Below are positions 17,379 through 26,741 of a stretch of 64,000 bases of DNA, piece by piece. The number at the start of each line of letters is the position of its first letter. The stretch's first letter is position 1. A model generated the notes under the pieces. The model was not told the DNA's origin and ran no database searches. It was given only the letters and a program-made list of their open reading frames with translations. The position numbers were made by a program, and so were the translations under genes. Origin of the DNA: Kyrpidia spormannii (lineage in GTDB: Bacteria; Bacillota; Bacilli; Kyrpidiales; Kyrpidiaceae); the NCBI RefSeq assembly GCF_002804065.1, contig NZ_CP024955.1:3100001-3164000 (forward strand), given 5' to 3'.

Positions 17379-18236
17379 TCAGCCGCGAATCGCCCGAAGG
17401 CGTTTTTGCAAAGCGTCGATACACGCCTTCCCGGCATCCCTGCATCCGAGGGTATGGCTCGGATCCCCGTAAAACCCGTGATCATCCGAGCCTCCCGTGA
17501 TGACGAGGTCGAATCTCCGGGCGAGCTCCTTCGCCCGCCGCTCTTCCTCCGGTCCGTGCAAGGGATGATAAACTTCGATCCCCGCCAGGCCGGCCTCAAC
17601 CCATTCCTCCACCGCGGCAAAATTGTCAAACTGCCCCGGGTGGGCCAGAACGGGAACCCCGCCCGCCGCCCGAATCGCCGCAATGGCCTCCCGGGCGTCG
17701 AGATACACAACCGGCGTATATGCAATCCCCGCCTGACCGTTCTCTCCCCGGGAAAACAACCGCTTATAAAGCGGACCGTAGATCGACTCCGCATAACCGC
17801 GGTCGATCAGGGCGTGCATGATGTGCTGCTTGTACACGCCGGTCCCCCCTCGGGCATACCGCTGCACCTCTTCCCACGTGATTTCATACCCCGCCCGCTG
17901 CAGTTTGCCGACCATCTCAAAAGAGGCCCGATGTCGGCGCTCCCGCATGGGGCGACAAAAGGCTTCCAGGGCCGGGTGTCCCGGCTCGACGTACAGGCCC
18001 AAAAGATGCGCCCGCCTGCCCCTGGCGAAATCATACGCAGAAATCTCGATTCCCGGCACGATGTTGACGCCCTGCGCTCTTCCGATTTCGATCGCCCGGT
18101 GCAGGCCCGCAGTGGTGTCATGATCGGTGATCGCCAGATGGTCGACACCGACTTCCCTGGCCCGGGCGATCACCTCTTCGATGGACCGAGAACTGTCGGA
18201 CATCCGGGTATGGCAGTGCAAATCCACGATGCCCAT
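17379..18236 (-). CDS. PHP-domain phosphoesterase, probable PhnPP
   Basis: A 285-residue PHP-superfamily metal-dependent phosphoesterase: VDLHCHTRMSD (residues 4-14), ITDHDT, PGIEIS, LAHPG and GGSDDHG supply the metal ligands. ATG 18236 follows GAGGAGGGAG. It is the last gene of the phn run. The known PhnPP type from Eggerthella hydrolyses 5-phosphoribosyl 1,2-cyclic phosphate twice to ribose 5-phosphate and so replaces PhnP and PhnN, neither of which is seen here. Assignment to PhnPP rests on that context. Confidence 0.78.
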   Translation of the reverse strand: MGIVDLHCHTRMSDSSRSIEEVIARAREVGVDHLAITDHDTTAGLHRAIEIGRAQGVNIVPGIEISAYDFARGRRAHLLGLYVEPGHPALEAFCRPMRERRHRASFEMVGKLQRAGYEITWEEVQRYARGGTGVYKQHIMHALIDRGYAESIYGPLYKRLFSRGENGQAGIAYTPVVYLDAREAIAAIRAAGGVPVLAHPGQFDNFAAVEEWVEAGLAGIEVYHPLHGPEEERRAKELARRFDLVITGGSDDHGFYGDPSHTLGCRDAGKACIDALQKRLRAIRG

Positions 18237-18253
18237 GGACTGATCTCCCTCCT

Positions 18254-18511
18254 CTATGCATAATCGGCCCGGTAGACCACGGATCCCCCGACGATGGTCC
18301 GCCGCACCACCGGATGATTCCCGGCAGGCTCCACGAGAATGAGGTCGGCCCGTTTTCCGACTTCGATGGAACCCGGGTGCGCACAGACCGACGATCCGCC
18401 CGTTCGACACGTGCACGTTTTGGGTCGTCGGGTCTGGTTGTGTCCGGCCTCGACGACCCGGTCCACCAACACCACGGCACCGCCTTCCATCCACAAATTC
18501 GTCCTGCTCAC
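18254..18511 (-). pseudogene. phnM: Relict phnM paralogue with large internal deletion
   Basis: Only the two ends of a PhnM-like amidohydrolase remain. From ATG 18511 the frame reads TNLWMEGGAVVLVDRVVEAG, a typical N-terminal strand pair; VHVSNGRIVGLCAP continues in another frame; then the first frame resumes with GSIEVGKRADLILVEP and ends VVYRADYA, typical of the PhnM C-terminus. About 300 residues including all metal ligands are missing. It sits exactly where phnM is expected, after phnL. Sequence differs from the intact phnM at 23989, so it is not a recent copy of it. Confidence 0.7.
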
Positions 18512-18582
18512 CCCCGTCCGACTCGATTATGGCCGACGGCCAACCCCCACCGCCGAATCCGATGAGAGTCAAACAACCTGTG

Positions 18583-19293
18583 TCAGGCGGGGATGTCGCC
18601 GGCGATCACCCCGTCGTTCATCCGGATCTCCCGATCCACCACTTGTTCCATAAAATCGAGATCGTGAAAAATCCCGATCATGCTGGTGCCCGCCCGTTTG
18701 AACTCCCCGAGCAAATCGCGAACAATCCGCTTCGAAGATTCGTCCAGGGACGCAGTCGGTTCATCCAGGAGAAACAGCCGAGGACGTTTCACCATTTCCT
18801 TGGCCAGATTCAGCCGGAGCTTCTCCCCGCCGCTGAAGGTGTGGGGATACGTATCCCACAGTTTCTCGGGCAATTGAAAACGCCGCAGGATCTCCCGGGC
18901 CTCCCGTTCCGCCGCATCCCGGGAGACGCCGGCCTCCAGGGCCTTCCCCACGACCACCTCCATGGCCGTCAACCTGGGCAGCACATTCAAGAATTGCGAG
19001 GCATAGCCGATCTCCCGGCGGCGCAGGGCGATCACCTGTTGCTCGGTCGCCTGGGCCAGATCAATGGCGCCATAACGTTCCGAGCAATACACCATGGTCC
19101 CCCGGGTGGGTAGATAGGTGCGAAAAATGCACTTGAGCAAACTGGATTTTCCCGATCCGCTCTTCCCGGTGATGCCGAGGAATTCCCCTTCCTCAAGGGA
19201 AAAATGCACTCCACCCACGCCGACGATGGTCTTCCCGGTATGATGGATCCGAAAGATCTTGTGGAGCCCCTTCACGTCGAGAATCACAGCCAT
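18583..19293 (-). CDS. phnL: C-P lyase subunit PhnL (ABC-type ATPase)
   Basis: A 236-residue ABC-like ATPase associated with the C-P lyase core. Walker A GKSGSGKSS near residue 43, FSGGEKLRLNLAKEM signature, LFLLDEPTASLD Walker B. The bases around IGYASQFLNVLPRL match PhnL rather than transporters. In Escherichia coli PhnL takes part in forming ribose 1-methylphosphonate-type intermediates with PhnGHI. It starts 12 bases after phnK. Confidence 0.93.
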   Translation of the reverse strand: MAVILDVKGLHKIFRIHHTGKTIVGVGGVHFSLEEGEFLGITGKSGSGKSSLLKCIFRTYLPTRGTMVYCSERYGAIDLAQATEQQVIALRRREIGYASQFLNVLPRLTAMEVVVGKALEAGVSRDAAEREAREILRRFQLPEKLWDTYPHTFSGGEKLRLNLAKEMVKRPRLFLLDEPTASLDESSKRIVRDLLGEFKRAGTSMIGIFHDLDFMEQVVDREIRMNDGVIAGDIPA

Positions 19294-19305
19294 TTTTCCA
19301 TCTCC

Positions 19306-20151
19306 TCACCAAATCATGGAGTTCACCAACAGTTGGGTATACGCGTGTTGGGGGTCTTCCATGATTTGATCTGTCAAACCCTCTTCCACGATTCTGCCGT
19401 TTTTCATGACCACGGTCCGGTCGGCCAACATGCGAATGACCCCAAAATCGTGGGACACGACGATCATCGTGATGCCGAGATCCCGCTGAAGCTGCCGGAT
19501 CACATCCAAAATCTGCGCCTGCACCGACACGTCCAGCCCCGTGGTCACCTCGTCCAACAGGAGCAGCGGGGGATCATTGGCCAACGCTTTTGAGATTTGC
19601 ACCCGCTGCTGCATGCCGCCGCTGAAACGTTTGGGGGGCTCATCCATCCGCTCAATGGGAATTTCCGTTTTTGCAAGCAGATCCCGGGCTCGTTCCCGGA
19701 TCCGTCCCACATGGTACCAATCCGCGGCAATCAGTTTCTCGGCGATGTTGCCCCCGCTGGAAAAATCGAGCCTCAGCCCCAGATGAGGATTCTGGTACAC
19801 CACCCCCATCTGGTGGTTGCGGATCCACCGTTTCTTCTGTTTGCTGACCGTCCACAGATTGGTCTTTCCCCCATCCACGCCACGAAGAAACATCTCCCCG
19901 CCCGTGGGTTCCTCATCAAAGCACAGGGTTTTGATCAGGGTGCTTTTCCCCGATCCGCTTTCCCCGACGACGCCGAGGATTTCTCCTGGGTACACATCCA
20001 AACTCACGCCGCCGCACGATACGATCGAGCCGCACCGCGGACAGCGGTTGCTCTCGACTTCCGGGCCGGTCAAAAGCAAACAGTTCTCACAACCCGGCCC
20101 ATAGATTTTGCTCATCCCCCTCACCCGGAGCAGCGGCTCCTCTTCATGCAT
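19306..20151 (-). CDS. phnK: C-P lyase subunit PhnK (ABC-type ATPase)
   Basis: A 281-residue ABC-type ATPase that docks on the PhnGHIJ core. GESGSGKST, FSGGMQQRVQISKAL and LLLLDEVTTGLD are present. Between the first strands and Walker A it has an extra CENC...CPRC segment (residues ~21-41), a likely zinc knuckle absent from the E. coli protein. Overlaps phnJ by 8 bases. Confidence 0.93.
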   Translation of the reverse strand: MHEEEPLLRVRGMSKIYGPGCENCLLLTGPEVESNRCPRCGSIVSCGGVSLDVYPGEILGVVGESGSGKSTLIKTLCFDEEPTGGEMFLRGVDGGKTNLWTVSKQKKRWIRNHQMGVVYQNPHLGLRLDFSSGGNIAEKLIAADWYHVGRIRERARDLLAKTEIPIERMDEPPKRFSGGMQQRVQISKALANDPPLLLLDEVTTGLDVSVQAQILDVIRQLQRDLGITMIVVSHDFGVIRMLADRTVVMKNGRIVEEGLTDQIMEDPQHAYTQLLVNSMIW

Positions 20152-21019
20152 ACCATGACCCCCCGATCTCCACCGATTGACCCAGATTCCGCTTCTGCCT
20201 TTTTAAGCAGTAACTGGTATCTGAACAATAATAGCTGACTTCCCCGGTCTCCCGATCAAAGACTTCGGTCAAATACGTGCCCCCCTGGCCGCACCGGGCA
20301 CACACGCGGCCGTCAAAATCCTCGACCCGAAATTCATAATCCTCGAATTGGAGAGGAACGACGTCGGTGTGGGGCGGGATCGCGTAGATCCGCTTCTCCC
20401 GGCCGGCTCCGAACAGGAACAGGGTCTCGGCCCGGTGCAGTTTTGGCACATCAAATCGGGGGATCGGCGTCGGATCCATCACATACCGGCCGTTGACCAT
20501 GACCGGATACCGATGCGAAAGAGTGATCTCTCCCCATCGGACGATATCCTCATACAAAAACACCCAGAGTTTGCTGTAATCGCGTTCCGCGTGCATCCGG
20601 CGGGTCTCCCGTTCGCTGGGTTCCACCCAGCGCAGCGGCTCGGGATAGGGAACTTGAAGAACGAGGATTTGCCGATCGGTCAGCTTTTCCTCGGGAATCC
20701 GGTGTCGGGTTTGGATCAAGGTGGCCCGTCGGGTATCGGTGGTGGTGGTCACCCCGGTGGTGTCGTGGATGAGTTCCCGCAGATTGCAGGCGTTCACGCT
20801 GTCGTCGTCCCCCTGGTCGATCACCTTCACGATGTCGGACGGCCCAACGATGGCCAGGGTGATTTGCAAACCTCCGGTGCCCCACCCCCGGGCGATGGGA
20901 AGCTCCCGGGAACCGAAGGGCACCTGATATCCGGGAATGGCCACCGCCTTCAGAAGGCTGCGGCGCACCTCTCGTTTTGTGTTCTCATCGATAAACGCAT
21001 AATTGTATACACCGTTCAC
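20144..21019 (-). CDS. phnJ: C-P lyase catalytic subunit PhnJ (radical SAM)
   Basis: Cleaves the carbon-phosphorus bond of 5-phosphoribosyl 1-alkylphosphonate using a [4Fe-4S] cluster and SAM. The unusual cluster Cys set is at the C-terminus: CARCG, then YYCSDTSYC. The strongly conserved KAVAIPGYQVPFGSRELP and GWGTGGLQ follow the N-terminus. An upstream ATG at 21100 would overlap phnI by 85 bases; GTG 21019 overlaps the phnI stop as GTGA, has GAGGGGG upstream and gives 291 residues, close to the family, so it is preferred. Confidence 0.94.
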   Translation of the reverse strand: MNGVYNYAFIDENTKREVRRSLLKAVAIPGYQVPFGSRELPIARGWGTGGLQITLAIVGPSDIVKVIDQGDDDSVNACNLRELIHDTTGVTTTTDTRRATLIQTRHRIPEEKLTDRQILVLQVPYPEPLRWVEPSERETRRMHAERDYSKLWVFLYEDIVRWGEITLSHRYPVMVNGRYVMDPTPIPRFDVPKLHRAETLFLFGAGREKRIYAIPPHTDVVPLQFEDYEFRVEDFDGRVCARCGQGGTYLTEVFDRETGEVSYYCSDTSYCLKRQKRNLGQSVEIGGSWYA

Positions 21020-22131
21020 GCCCGGGGCCCCCTCTGCCGTTGGATTGATCGCACCCGAATCATCTCGGCTTGGAAATCGACATAATGAGGGAGTTTCCAA
21101 TGGGCAACAAATCCCGACGATTCGATGCCGTCGATGTGGTACAAGACAAACTCCTCATCTTCGGCCGGAGCCTGGGGATTCTCGGACACCATGGCCCGGT
21201 CCAGAGCGGCCATGGCGATGGCCTTGATTTCGTTATGCCCAAAGCACAGCCCATATCCCAAGGAAAACTTGGCCTGCAACCGGTCCGTTCGTTCTCTCAT
21301 CCTGGCCACCACCTCCGCCTCGGTCACCAACACCTCGCCAATGGTGACCACTTCCCCGCTGTGCAGCGGATGGGGGACCAACACAGGCACGTACCCGACC
21401 CTCAGTTCACCGAGGGTGGGGTGAATGGCCCCGTACCCCCGGGCGACGGAATAGGCGAAGGCCAACAACGCCCCGGTTTCTCCCCGGGCCAATGCCTGCA
21501 TCCGCATCGACCGACTCGCCGGAAAGCGGATGGACCGCCGGGTGATGTCGTCGATGGGCCCCGGCTCCCGTTGCCCCTCGGCGGCATCCGGATTTTCCAA
21601 CAGGCCCTTCGCCCGGAGCCAATCGATCATTTTGGGGAAATCCAACGTCCCCTGGGCCTCGAGTTCCTTCCACTCATCGCCTTCCACGTATTTCTTGAGA
21701 AACTCCCGGGCGCGCTCCTCGGTTTCCTCCATCAATTCAAATCGAAGGAGCCTCTGGGTGTAATCCCGGGTCGGGCCCAGAAACTGCCCGCCCGGCACAT
21801 CTTTGAACGCCGCGGAAATACGGCGGATCACCCGCATCCTGGAGGTATCCACCGCCAGGGAGTACTGGTTCCGCGGAACGGTGGAACGAAACGCCCGCAG
21901 AAGAAAAGCGGCCTCCAGGGTGTCGCCCTCGGCCTGTTTCAAGGCCAGGGCGGCGAGATCGGGATCATAGAGGGAGCCTTCCCCCATCACCTGGTCCACG
22001 GCCAGCCTCATTTGGTCGCGGATTTGGCGGACCTCAATGGGAACGCTGCCCCCTTTCAAGCGGTAGTAATCCAACAGGCGATTCGCTTCCTGGATGGCCT
22101 TTCGTCCGCCGCGCACCGCCGCGTATGCCAT
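21016..22131 (-). CDS. phnI: C-P lyase core subunit PhnI
   Basis: A 371-residue subunit of the PhnGHIJ core; with PhnG, H and L it attaches alkylphosphonate to ATP, and alone has nucleosidase activity in E. coli. Recognised by the N-terminal MAYAAVRGGRKAIQEANRL, KRTGEx-like central region RQMR and the C-terminal SYGLCFGHNE-type stretch (LGYGLCFGHNEIKAIAMA). ATG directly follows the phnH stop (TAAATG) with GGAGG nine bases upstream. Confidence 0.93.
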   Translation of the reverse strand: MAYAAVRGGRKAIQEANRLLDYYRLKGGSVPIEVRQIRDQMRLAVDQVMGEGSLYDPDLAALALKQAEGDTLEAAFLLRAFRSTVPRNQYSLAVDTSRMRVIRRISAAFKDVPGGQFLGPTRDYTQRLLRFELMEETEERAREFLKKYVEGDEWKELEAQGTLDFPKMIDWLRAKGLLENPDAAEGQREPGPIDDITRRSIRFPASRSMRMQALARGETGALLAFAYSVARGYGAIHPTLGELRVGYVPVLVPHPLHSGEVVTIGEVLVTEAEVVARMRERTDRLQAKFSLGYGLCFGHNEIKAIAMAALDRAMVSENPQAPAEDEEFVLYHIDGIESSGFVAHWKLPHYVDFQAEMIRVRSIQRQRGPRA

Positions 22132-22752
22132 TTACAGGACCTCCCATTCCAATGATGTGCTCCGGGGCACGCCGCAAACAAATCCGAACTCGTCCACGAG
22201 GATCCAATCCAACCCGAGCGGAAACTCCCGGTTGATCTCCCGCCAAGCCACCAAAGTGTCAGCGTGGACGGTGTCGATGTACAGCCGCCGCTCCCCGGGG
22301 ATGCCCGGCCCGCGCAGGGTGATGTGAATGAGCCGATCAGCCGGAAACGGCTCCCGGGCAAAGCGACGGACCCGGCAGACCACCGTGGCGCTCCGGTCGG
22401 GATATGTGAACGTCCCCCGGGGAAGGCGCTCGATGGGAAACCGCTGCTCCCCGTGGACAAACGCAAAGTCGCACCGGTCGACCGACGCCGTTTGGGACCG
22501 GGTATGCCGTTGCAGCAGGGTTCCGAATCCCCGATCCGACTCCGGGAGCCAAAAGGTCGTCTCCGGATCCAACAGGGTGAGGCCGATTCCCAAAACGCAC
22601 CTGTCCCCCCGAGATTTCGGGATCCCCCAAGGCCCCGGTTCACCGGGCGCGGGTTCCACGGCCACCGGTTTCCCCGGCCTCGCCATCGCATCCAACAGTT
22701 GGCGAAACAGCACCTGGGTGTACCGAACCTCGTCAAATTGTACTTCGGCCAT
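22132..22752 (-). CDS. phnH: C-P lyase core subunit PhnH
   Basis: A 206-residue structural subunit of the core complex. The N-terminal FRQLLDAMARPGKP is the PhnH signature, and the C-terminal half carries the family-typical FPLGLDWILVDE and IPRST-like ending. It overlaps phnG by 20 bases. Confidence 0.92.
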   Translation of the reverse strand: MAEVQFDEVRYTQVLFRQLLDAMARPGKPVAVEPAPGEPGPWGIPKSRGDRCVLGIGLTLLDPETTFWLPESDRGFGTLLQRHTRSQTASVDRCDFAFVHGEQRFPIERLPRGTFTYPDRSATVVCRVRRFAREPFPADRLIHITLRGPGIPGERRLYIDTVHADTLVAWREINREFPLGLDWILVDEFGFVCGVPRSTSLEWEVL

Positions 22753-23200
22753 CTAGTCCACCGTCCTCCTCATCCATCATTTCAAAATCCACGCGACTTC
22801 GACGGACGAGGGCGAACTCTTTGCGCCAGGCCTCTTCCTGCCGGGCCTCCTCGGCGACAAGCCAGTCCTCTATTTCACGGACCAGAGATTTCCATTTTTC
22901 CTGGGATGAATGGAAAACGGCGTCCAACACCGCGAGACCGTCAGCCCGTTCCGGCTGGTTCCCCATGGCCACTCCATATCCCCATTCGCCGTCCACCGAT
23001 ACCGTACTTTCACAGACGTGGATTTCTCCCACATAAAACTCTTCCTGCCGGACCGTTTCCCGGGCGCGCATCATCACCAGCCCGGGTCGGGCCGGTTTGA
23101 TCCACCGGACATCCCCGAGTCGGCCAACCTCGTCCACCCACGCGGACAGCCGCTCCATCGGTACCGTTTGCAAAATACGAGTACGCCGTTCGGAATTCAT
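22733..23200 (-). CDS. phnG: C-P lyase core subunit PhnG
   Basis: A 155-residue subunit that pairs with PhnI. It has the PhnG pattern RxLRxxETG-like PGLVMMRARETVRQEEFYVGE and the C-terminal EVEFFT-like VDFEMMDEE. Translation is coupled to the regulator upstream through an ATGA overlap (23197-23200). Confidence 0.92.
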   Translation of the reverse strand: MNSERRTRILQTVPMERLSAWVDEVGRLGDVRWIKPARPGLVMMRARETVRQEEFYVGEIHVCESTVSVDGEWGYGVAMGNQPERADGLAVLDAVFHSSQEKWKSLVREIEDWLVAEEARQEEAWRKEFALVRRSRVDFEMMDEEDGGLDGRSTI

Positions 23201-23934
23201 AACACGTCAACCCCGTGATGGAATTCCACCGTCAGCTCGTTCATGTCGCCGCGAACCCGGGTGTTGGCCGCTTCCACCGGGAATCCGTCCGGATGGATCA
23301 TCAAGCTTTCAATCTGCAGAATGGGGCTATCCTTGGGCAAGAACATCGCCTCCTTAACGGTGCAGAACATGGCGCGGATCACGGACCGAACCCGAATCGG
23401 CCGAAAGTGATAATGGGTCTGAAGAATGTCGTACAGAGAATGGAAATCGTCCAGGTGGTTCCCCAAGTTAGGAACAGCGTTTTCGGGCAAAGTCGAGGTG
23501 GCCACCGAAAAGGGCTCGTCATCGACATAGCGAACGATCTCCAATCGGTACACCCTGGCGCTGTCCGACAAGAGCAATTGTCTCCGTTCCGACTCGGTGG
23601 CCACATCCAGTTCGCAGGAGATCAACTGGCCCCGATGGGACCTGCCCAGCCGGTCGATTTCATCGCTGAACCGGGTATGCTGGGATAAGGCGTACGGAAC
23701 AATGGGCCGCTGCTTGACGAAAGAACCGACACCTTTGACCGTGGTGACCCATCCCAGGCTTGTCAATTTAGCCACCGCTTGGCGGACCGTGTGGCGGTTC
23801 ACCTGGTACCGCCTGCTCAAGGTCATTTCCGAGGGAATTTTGTCTCCGACCGACAGTTCTCCCCGCTGAATCATACCGATCAGATGATCCGCGAGCTGCA
23901 GGTAGTAAGGGATTCGATTCTGCTTCTGAATCAC
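23197..23934 (-). CDS. phnF: GntR/UTRA transcriptional regulator PhnF
   Basis: A 245-residue GntR-family repressor: winged helix at residues 10-75 (SEMTLSRRYQVNRHTVRQAV) and a C-terminal UTRA ligand-binding domain. GTG 23934 follows GAGGAGG by nine bases. It is the first gene of the phnFGHIJKL run and probably represses it in the absence of phosphonate or its catabolites. A perfect palindrome lies 17 bases upstream of its start, suggesting autoregulation. Confidence 0.9.
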   Translation of the reverse strand: MIQKQNRIPYYLQLADHLIGMIQRGELSVGDKIPSEMTLSRRYQVNRHTVRQAVAKLTSLGWVTTVKGVGSFVKQRPIVPYALSQHTRFSDEIDRLGRSHRGQLISCELDVATESERRQLLLSDSARVYRLEIVRYVDDEPFSVATSTLPENAVPNLGNHLDDFHSLYDILQTHYHFRPIRVRSVIRAMFCTVKEAMFLPKDSPILQIESLMIHPDGFPVEAANTRVRGDMNELTVEFHHGVDVL

Positions 23935-23951
23935 CGCACGGCACCTCCTCG

Positions 23952-23967
23952 GTCTAGATGTCTAGAC
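23952..23967. promoter_or_regulatory. Probable PhnF operator
   Basis: GTCTAGATGTCTAGAC is a perfect 7-2-7 inverted repeat and resembles the TCTAGAC-type sites of GntR/UTRA regulators. It lies between phnM and phnF. On the minus strand it overlaps a weak promoter-like pair (TTGCTC, 17 bases, TAGACC). Confidence 0.7.
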
Positions 23968-23988
23968 AAGTTCGAGCAACGCGGCGGC

Positions 23989-25179
23989 TCACAGCGCCTC
24001 CAGGACACCCCGGGCCTGGTAGGTCATCTGACAAGCCAACACCCCGCCCACAAAGACTTTTTCAATGACGGGAGTCCCTTCGTCCTCGCGCACAATGAGC
24101 ACATCGGCCACTTTTCCCGGGGAGATCGAACCGACCGCTTCGGCCATTCCCAGGGCCCGGGCCGGATGGTAGCTCACGAGGTTGACGGCCTGCCGCATAT
24201 CAAAACCCTTTCGGAAAAGCGCAAACACCGACTGAATCAGCGAGGGCGGATAGTAGTCGGAACACAGGATGTCCACGGCGCCGTGGCGCAGGGCTTCGAG
24301 AGCGGACACGTTGTTGCTGTGTGACCGCCCCAACAGGACATTCGGGGCGCCCATGGCCACAAGCAAACCGCGTCTCTTGGCCTCAATGGCGACGGGAAGC
24401 GAAACCGGAAACTCACAAATCGACGCGTGCCAACTCTCCGCCATGTCCAGCTTTTCGATGCTGTCGTCATCGTGAGACGCGATGGGTATCCCCCGTTTCC
24501 TGGCTTTCGCCGCAATGTCCTCCAAGGTCGATGGATCGATCTTTGGGAGGTTCATCCGAGCCTTCAACTGCTGTCTCGCCTGTTCATCGCTCAACCCGTC
24601 GCGGGCCCGGGTCAGGCGCACCTGGACTTCAAAATCCCGAAACTGGCCTTGGCCGGGCGTGTGATCCGTAAAAGACAGAAGGTCGATGACCTTTCCCTCG
24701 ATCAGTTGTTCCACCAGGGGCACCGCCGATCGGTTGGTGATTTCAAATCGCAGATGGATGTAATGCCGGATCAGCCGGCGCCCCCGGGTCAGTTGCCGAA
24801 TCGCCCGGATCAGAGAACCCACCCGGTCGTTGGAGCGCACACTCTCCCCTTCGTCGCCCAGCAAACACAGCGCGTGGTGGATGGTGGTGATGCCTTGGCC
24901 GGCGAGCTTCCGCTCCAACTCGGCAAAGGAGATGGACAGCGGAAGCGTGCAGTTCGGCCGGGGCTCCAGCTCCAGTTCAATGGCGTCGCTGTGGGTGTCG
25001 ACCAGACCGGGCAACACCCAGGCTCCCCGGGCATCATGCCATTCCGCGTTCGCGCCGCGCGACCGGGGCGCATCATCCACTTCGACGATTTTTCCGTCTT
25101 CAATCACGACGGTCCCGTTTTCGATGATTTCCGATGGGGTGACAACAGTCCCCCCCGCAATAATCTGCCGCGATCGCAC
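23989..25179 (-). CDS. phnM: PhnM, ribose 1-methylphosphonate 5-triphosphate diphosphatase
   Basis: Releases pyrophosphate from the alkylphosphonate ribose triphosphate intermediate. A 396-residue amidohydrolase with DTHSDAIELE (metal ligands), FTDHTPGQGQF, SHDDD, GAPNVLLGRSHSNN and CSDYYP, all PhnM-specific. It precedes phnF by 54 bases and follows the hexapeptide transferase by 27, so it belongs to the transporter half of the cluster. It is the only complete phnM in the window. Confidence 0.93.
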   Translation of the reverse strand: MRSRQIIAGGTVVTPSEIIENGTVVIEDGKIVEVDDAPRSRGANAEWHDARGAWVLPGLVDTHSDAIELELEPRPNCTLPLSISFAELERKLAGQGITTIHHALCLLGDEGESVRSNDRVGSLIRAIRQLTRGRRLIRHYIHLRFEITNRSAVPLVEQLIEGKVIDLLSFTDHTPGQGQFRDFEVQVRLTRARDGLSDEQARQQLKARMNLPKIDPSTLEDIAAKARKRGIPIASHDDDSIEKLDMAESWHASICEFPVSLPVAIEAKRRGLLVAMGAPNVLLGRSHSNNVSALEALRHGAVDILCSDYYPPSLIQSVFALFRKGFDMRQAVNLVSYHPARALGMAEAVGSISPGKVADVLIVREDEGTPVIEKVFVGGVLACQMTYQARGVLEAL

Positions 25180-25206
25180 AGCCGCTCCCCCATTTTCGGT
25201 CCGTTG

Positions 25207-25842
25207 TCAGGCGTATTTTTCCAAAAAAACCTGCAGGTCGTTAAAATCCGGCATTCGTTCCACCAACTGCTCCCGGGTCCAATCCCACCAGGCCACCGCC
25301 AGGAGCTTCTCGGCAATCTCCCGGGGGAACCGCGGCCGCAACGGCTTGGCGGGCACCCCGACAACGATCATGTAGGGCTCGACATCTTGGGTCACCACCG
25401 CCCCGGCTCCCACCACCGCCCCGGTTCCGATGGTGACGCCGGGCATCACCACGGCGTTGTGTCCAATCCAGACATCGTGCCCGATCGTCACAGGATGAGC
25501 CTGGCGCCAGGCGAAAATCTCCCGGTCATCCTCTTCGCCGAACCCATACTGCACCCGGCGGTAGGTGCAGTGGTGTTGAGTGACCCGCCACATGGGGTGG
25601 TTGCTGGGATTTAATCGGACGTGGGACGCGATCGAGCAGAATTTGCCCACGTTGGCGTAAATAATCTGCACATCCCCGGCCGTGTAGGTATAGTCGCCGA
25701 TGGTGGACTGTTCAATCACCGAACGCGGCCCGATGCTGGTCCACGGCCCCAGATCGCTTTGAATGATTTGCGCCGTTTCATGGACATGGGGAGTCTCCCC
25801 CAAAATCGGCGCCCGGGGATTGGCCAGAAACGCTTCACCCAT
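25207..25842 (-). CDS. Hexapeptide-repeat acyltransferase of the phosphonate locus
   Basis: A 211-residue left-handed beta-helix transferase of the kind repeatedly found in phn operons (phosphonate-associated transferase hexapeptide family). Repeats such as [20 protein letters not shown] and [22 protein letters not shown] are clear. ATG 25842 follows GGGAGG by seven bases; the longer open frame upstream overlaps phnE and is not used. It may acetylate aminoalkylphosphonates before import into the C-P lyase pathway, as PhnO does, but this is inference. Confidence 0.85.
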   Translation of the reverse strand: MGEAFLANPRAPILGETPHVHETAQIIQSDLGPWTSIGPRSVIEQSTIGDYTYTAGDVQIIYANVGKFCSIASHVRLNPSNHPMWRVTQHHCTYRRVQYGFGEEDDREIFAWRQAHPVTIGHDVWIGHNAVVMPGVTIGTGAVVGAGAVVTQDVEPYMIVVGVPAKPLRPRFPREIAEKLLAVAWWDWTREQLVERMPDFNDLQVFLEKYA

Positions 25843-25901
25843 CTTCGCACCTCCCTCCCCAGCCGCAGCCGTCGTTTTAGCCGTGCGACAGGTCGGCGAC
25901 C

Positions 25902-26741
25902 TCAACCCTCCAACCGGTTCACCCGGAGTTTGAGTCGGTTCGTCAGGACTTCCACACTGAACACCAGGGCGAAAACAACCAGCATCGCAAAACAGGAGGG
26001 CTGGAACAGATACATCCGCATGTTGTCTTCGATGACCCAGCCGATGCCGCCGGCTCCCACCGTCCCGAGAATCACCGAGTCGCCGAGGTCCAATTCGAAG
26101 CGAAGAGCCGACCAGGACAGAAACGAGCCCCGCACCGTGGGCAGCACCCCCTGGCAAACGATCTGCACCCAATTCGCCCCGGTGGAACGCATCGCCTCCA
26201 GGATGCCCTTGTCCACCTCTTCCACCGATTGAGCGTAAACCTTCACCAGCATCCCCACGCTGTGGGTCATGATGGCCAGGGTGCCGGGAAAGGGCCCCAT
26301 ACCCACGGCCACAATGAAGATCAGCGCCCACACGAGCATCGGCACGGCGCGCAAAAACGACGCGAAGGCCTTGATACTTCGTCCGATGACCGGATGCGGA
26401 GTCAGGTTGTCCGCCGCGAGAAACGCCAGGAAAAAGGAGAGAATGATCGAAAACACGGTCCCGACGACGGCGGTCTCGATCGTCACCATGGCGGCGGAAG
26501 CGACATCCCGCCACCCGGACAGGTCCGGGGGAAACATTCTCCCCCAGTTTTTGAAAAATTCCATGATCCCTTTTCCGATCCGGCCATAGTCGAACTGCAA
26601 CTGCACCAGCGCAAAAACGTAGAACCCGCTCACCGCCAGAGCAACCCACAGCCACGACCGGCGTTTCCGCGGTTGCTCGGGAATCCTCGCCATCTCCACT
26701 TGGGCGGAGATCTGTTCCCGCCGTTCGGCCTGGACGCTCAT
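25902..26741 (-). CDS. phnE: Phosphonate ABC transporter permease PhnE (second)
   Basis: Inner-membrane permease, 279 residues, about six helices, with the PhnE coupling motif [23 protein letters not shown] 26741 overlaps the first permease stop as ATGA and follows AGGAGGAG. It forms a heterodimer with the preceding PhnE. Confidence 0.92.
   Translation of the reverse strand: MSVQAERREQISAQVEMARIPEQPRKRRSWLWVALAVSGFYVFALVQLQFDYGRIGKGIMEFFKNWGRMFPPDLSGWRDVASAAMVTIETAVVGTVFSIILSFFLAFLAADNLTPHPVIGRSIKAFASFLRAVPMLVWALIFIVAVGMGPFPGTLAIMTHSVGMLVKVYAQSVEEVDKGILEAMRSTGANWVQIVCQGVLPTVRGSFLSWSALRFELDLGDSVILGTVGAGGIGWVIEDNMRMYLFQPSCFAMLVVFALVFSVEVLTNRLKLRVNRLEG

Noticed and set aside
17253-18263. Plus-strand open frame over the PHP gene
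   Set aside because: Antisense to a protein with all PHP metal motifs; begins inside the intron-like remnant.
25843-26655. N-terminal extension of the hexapeptide transferase
   Set aside because: It lies out of frame inside phnE, while an ATG with a strong binding site stands at 25842.
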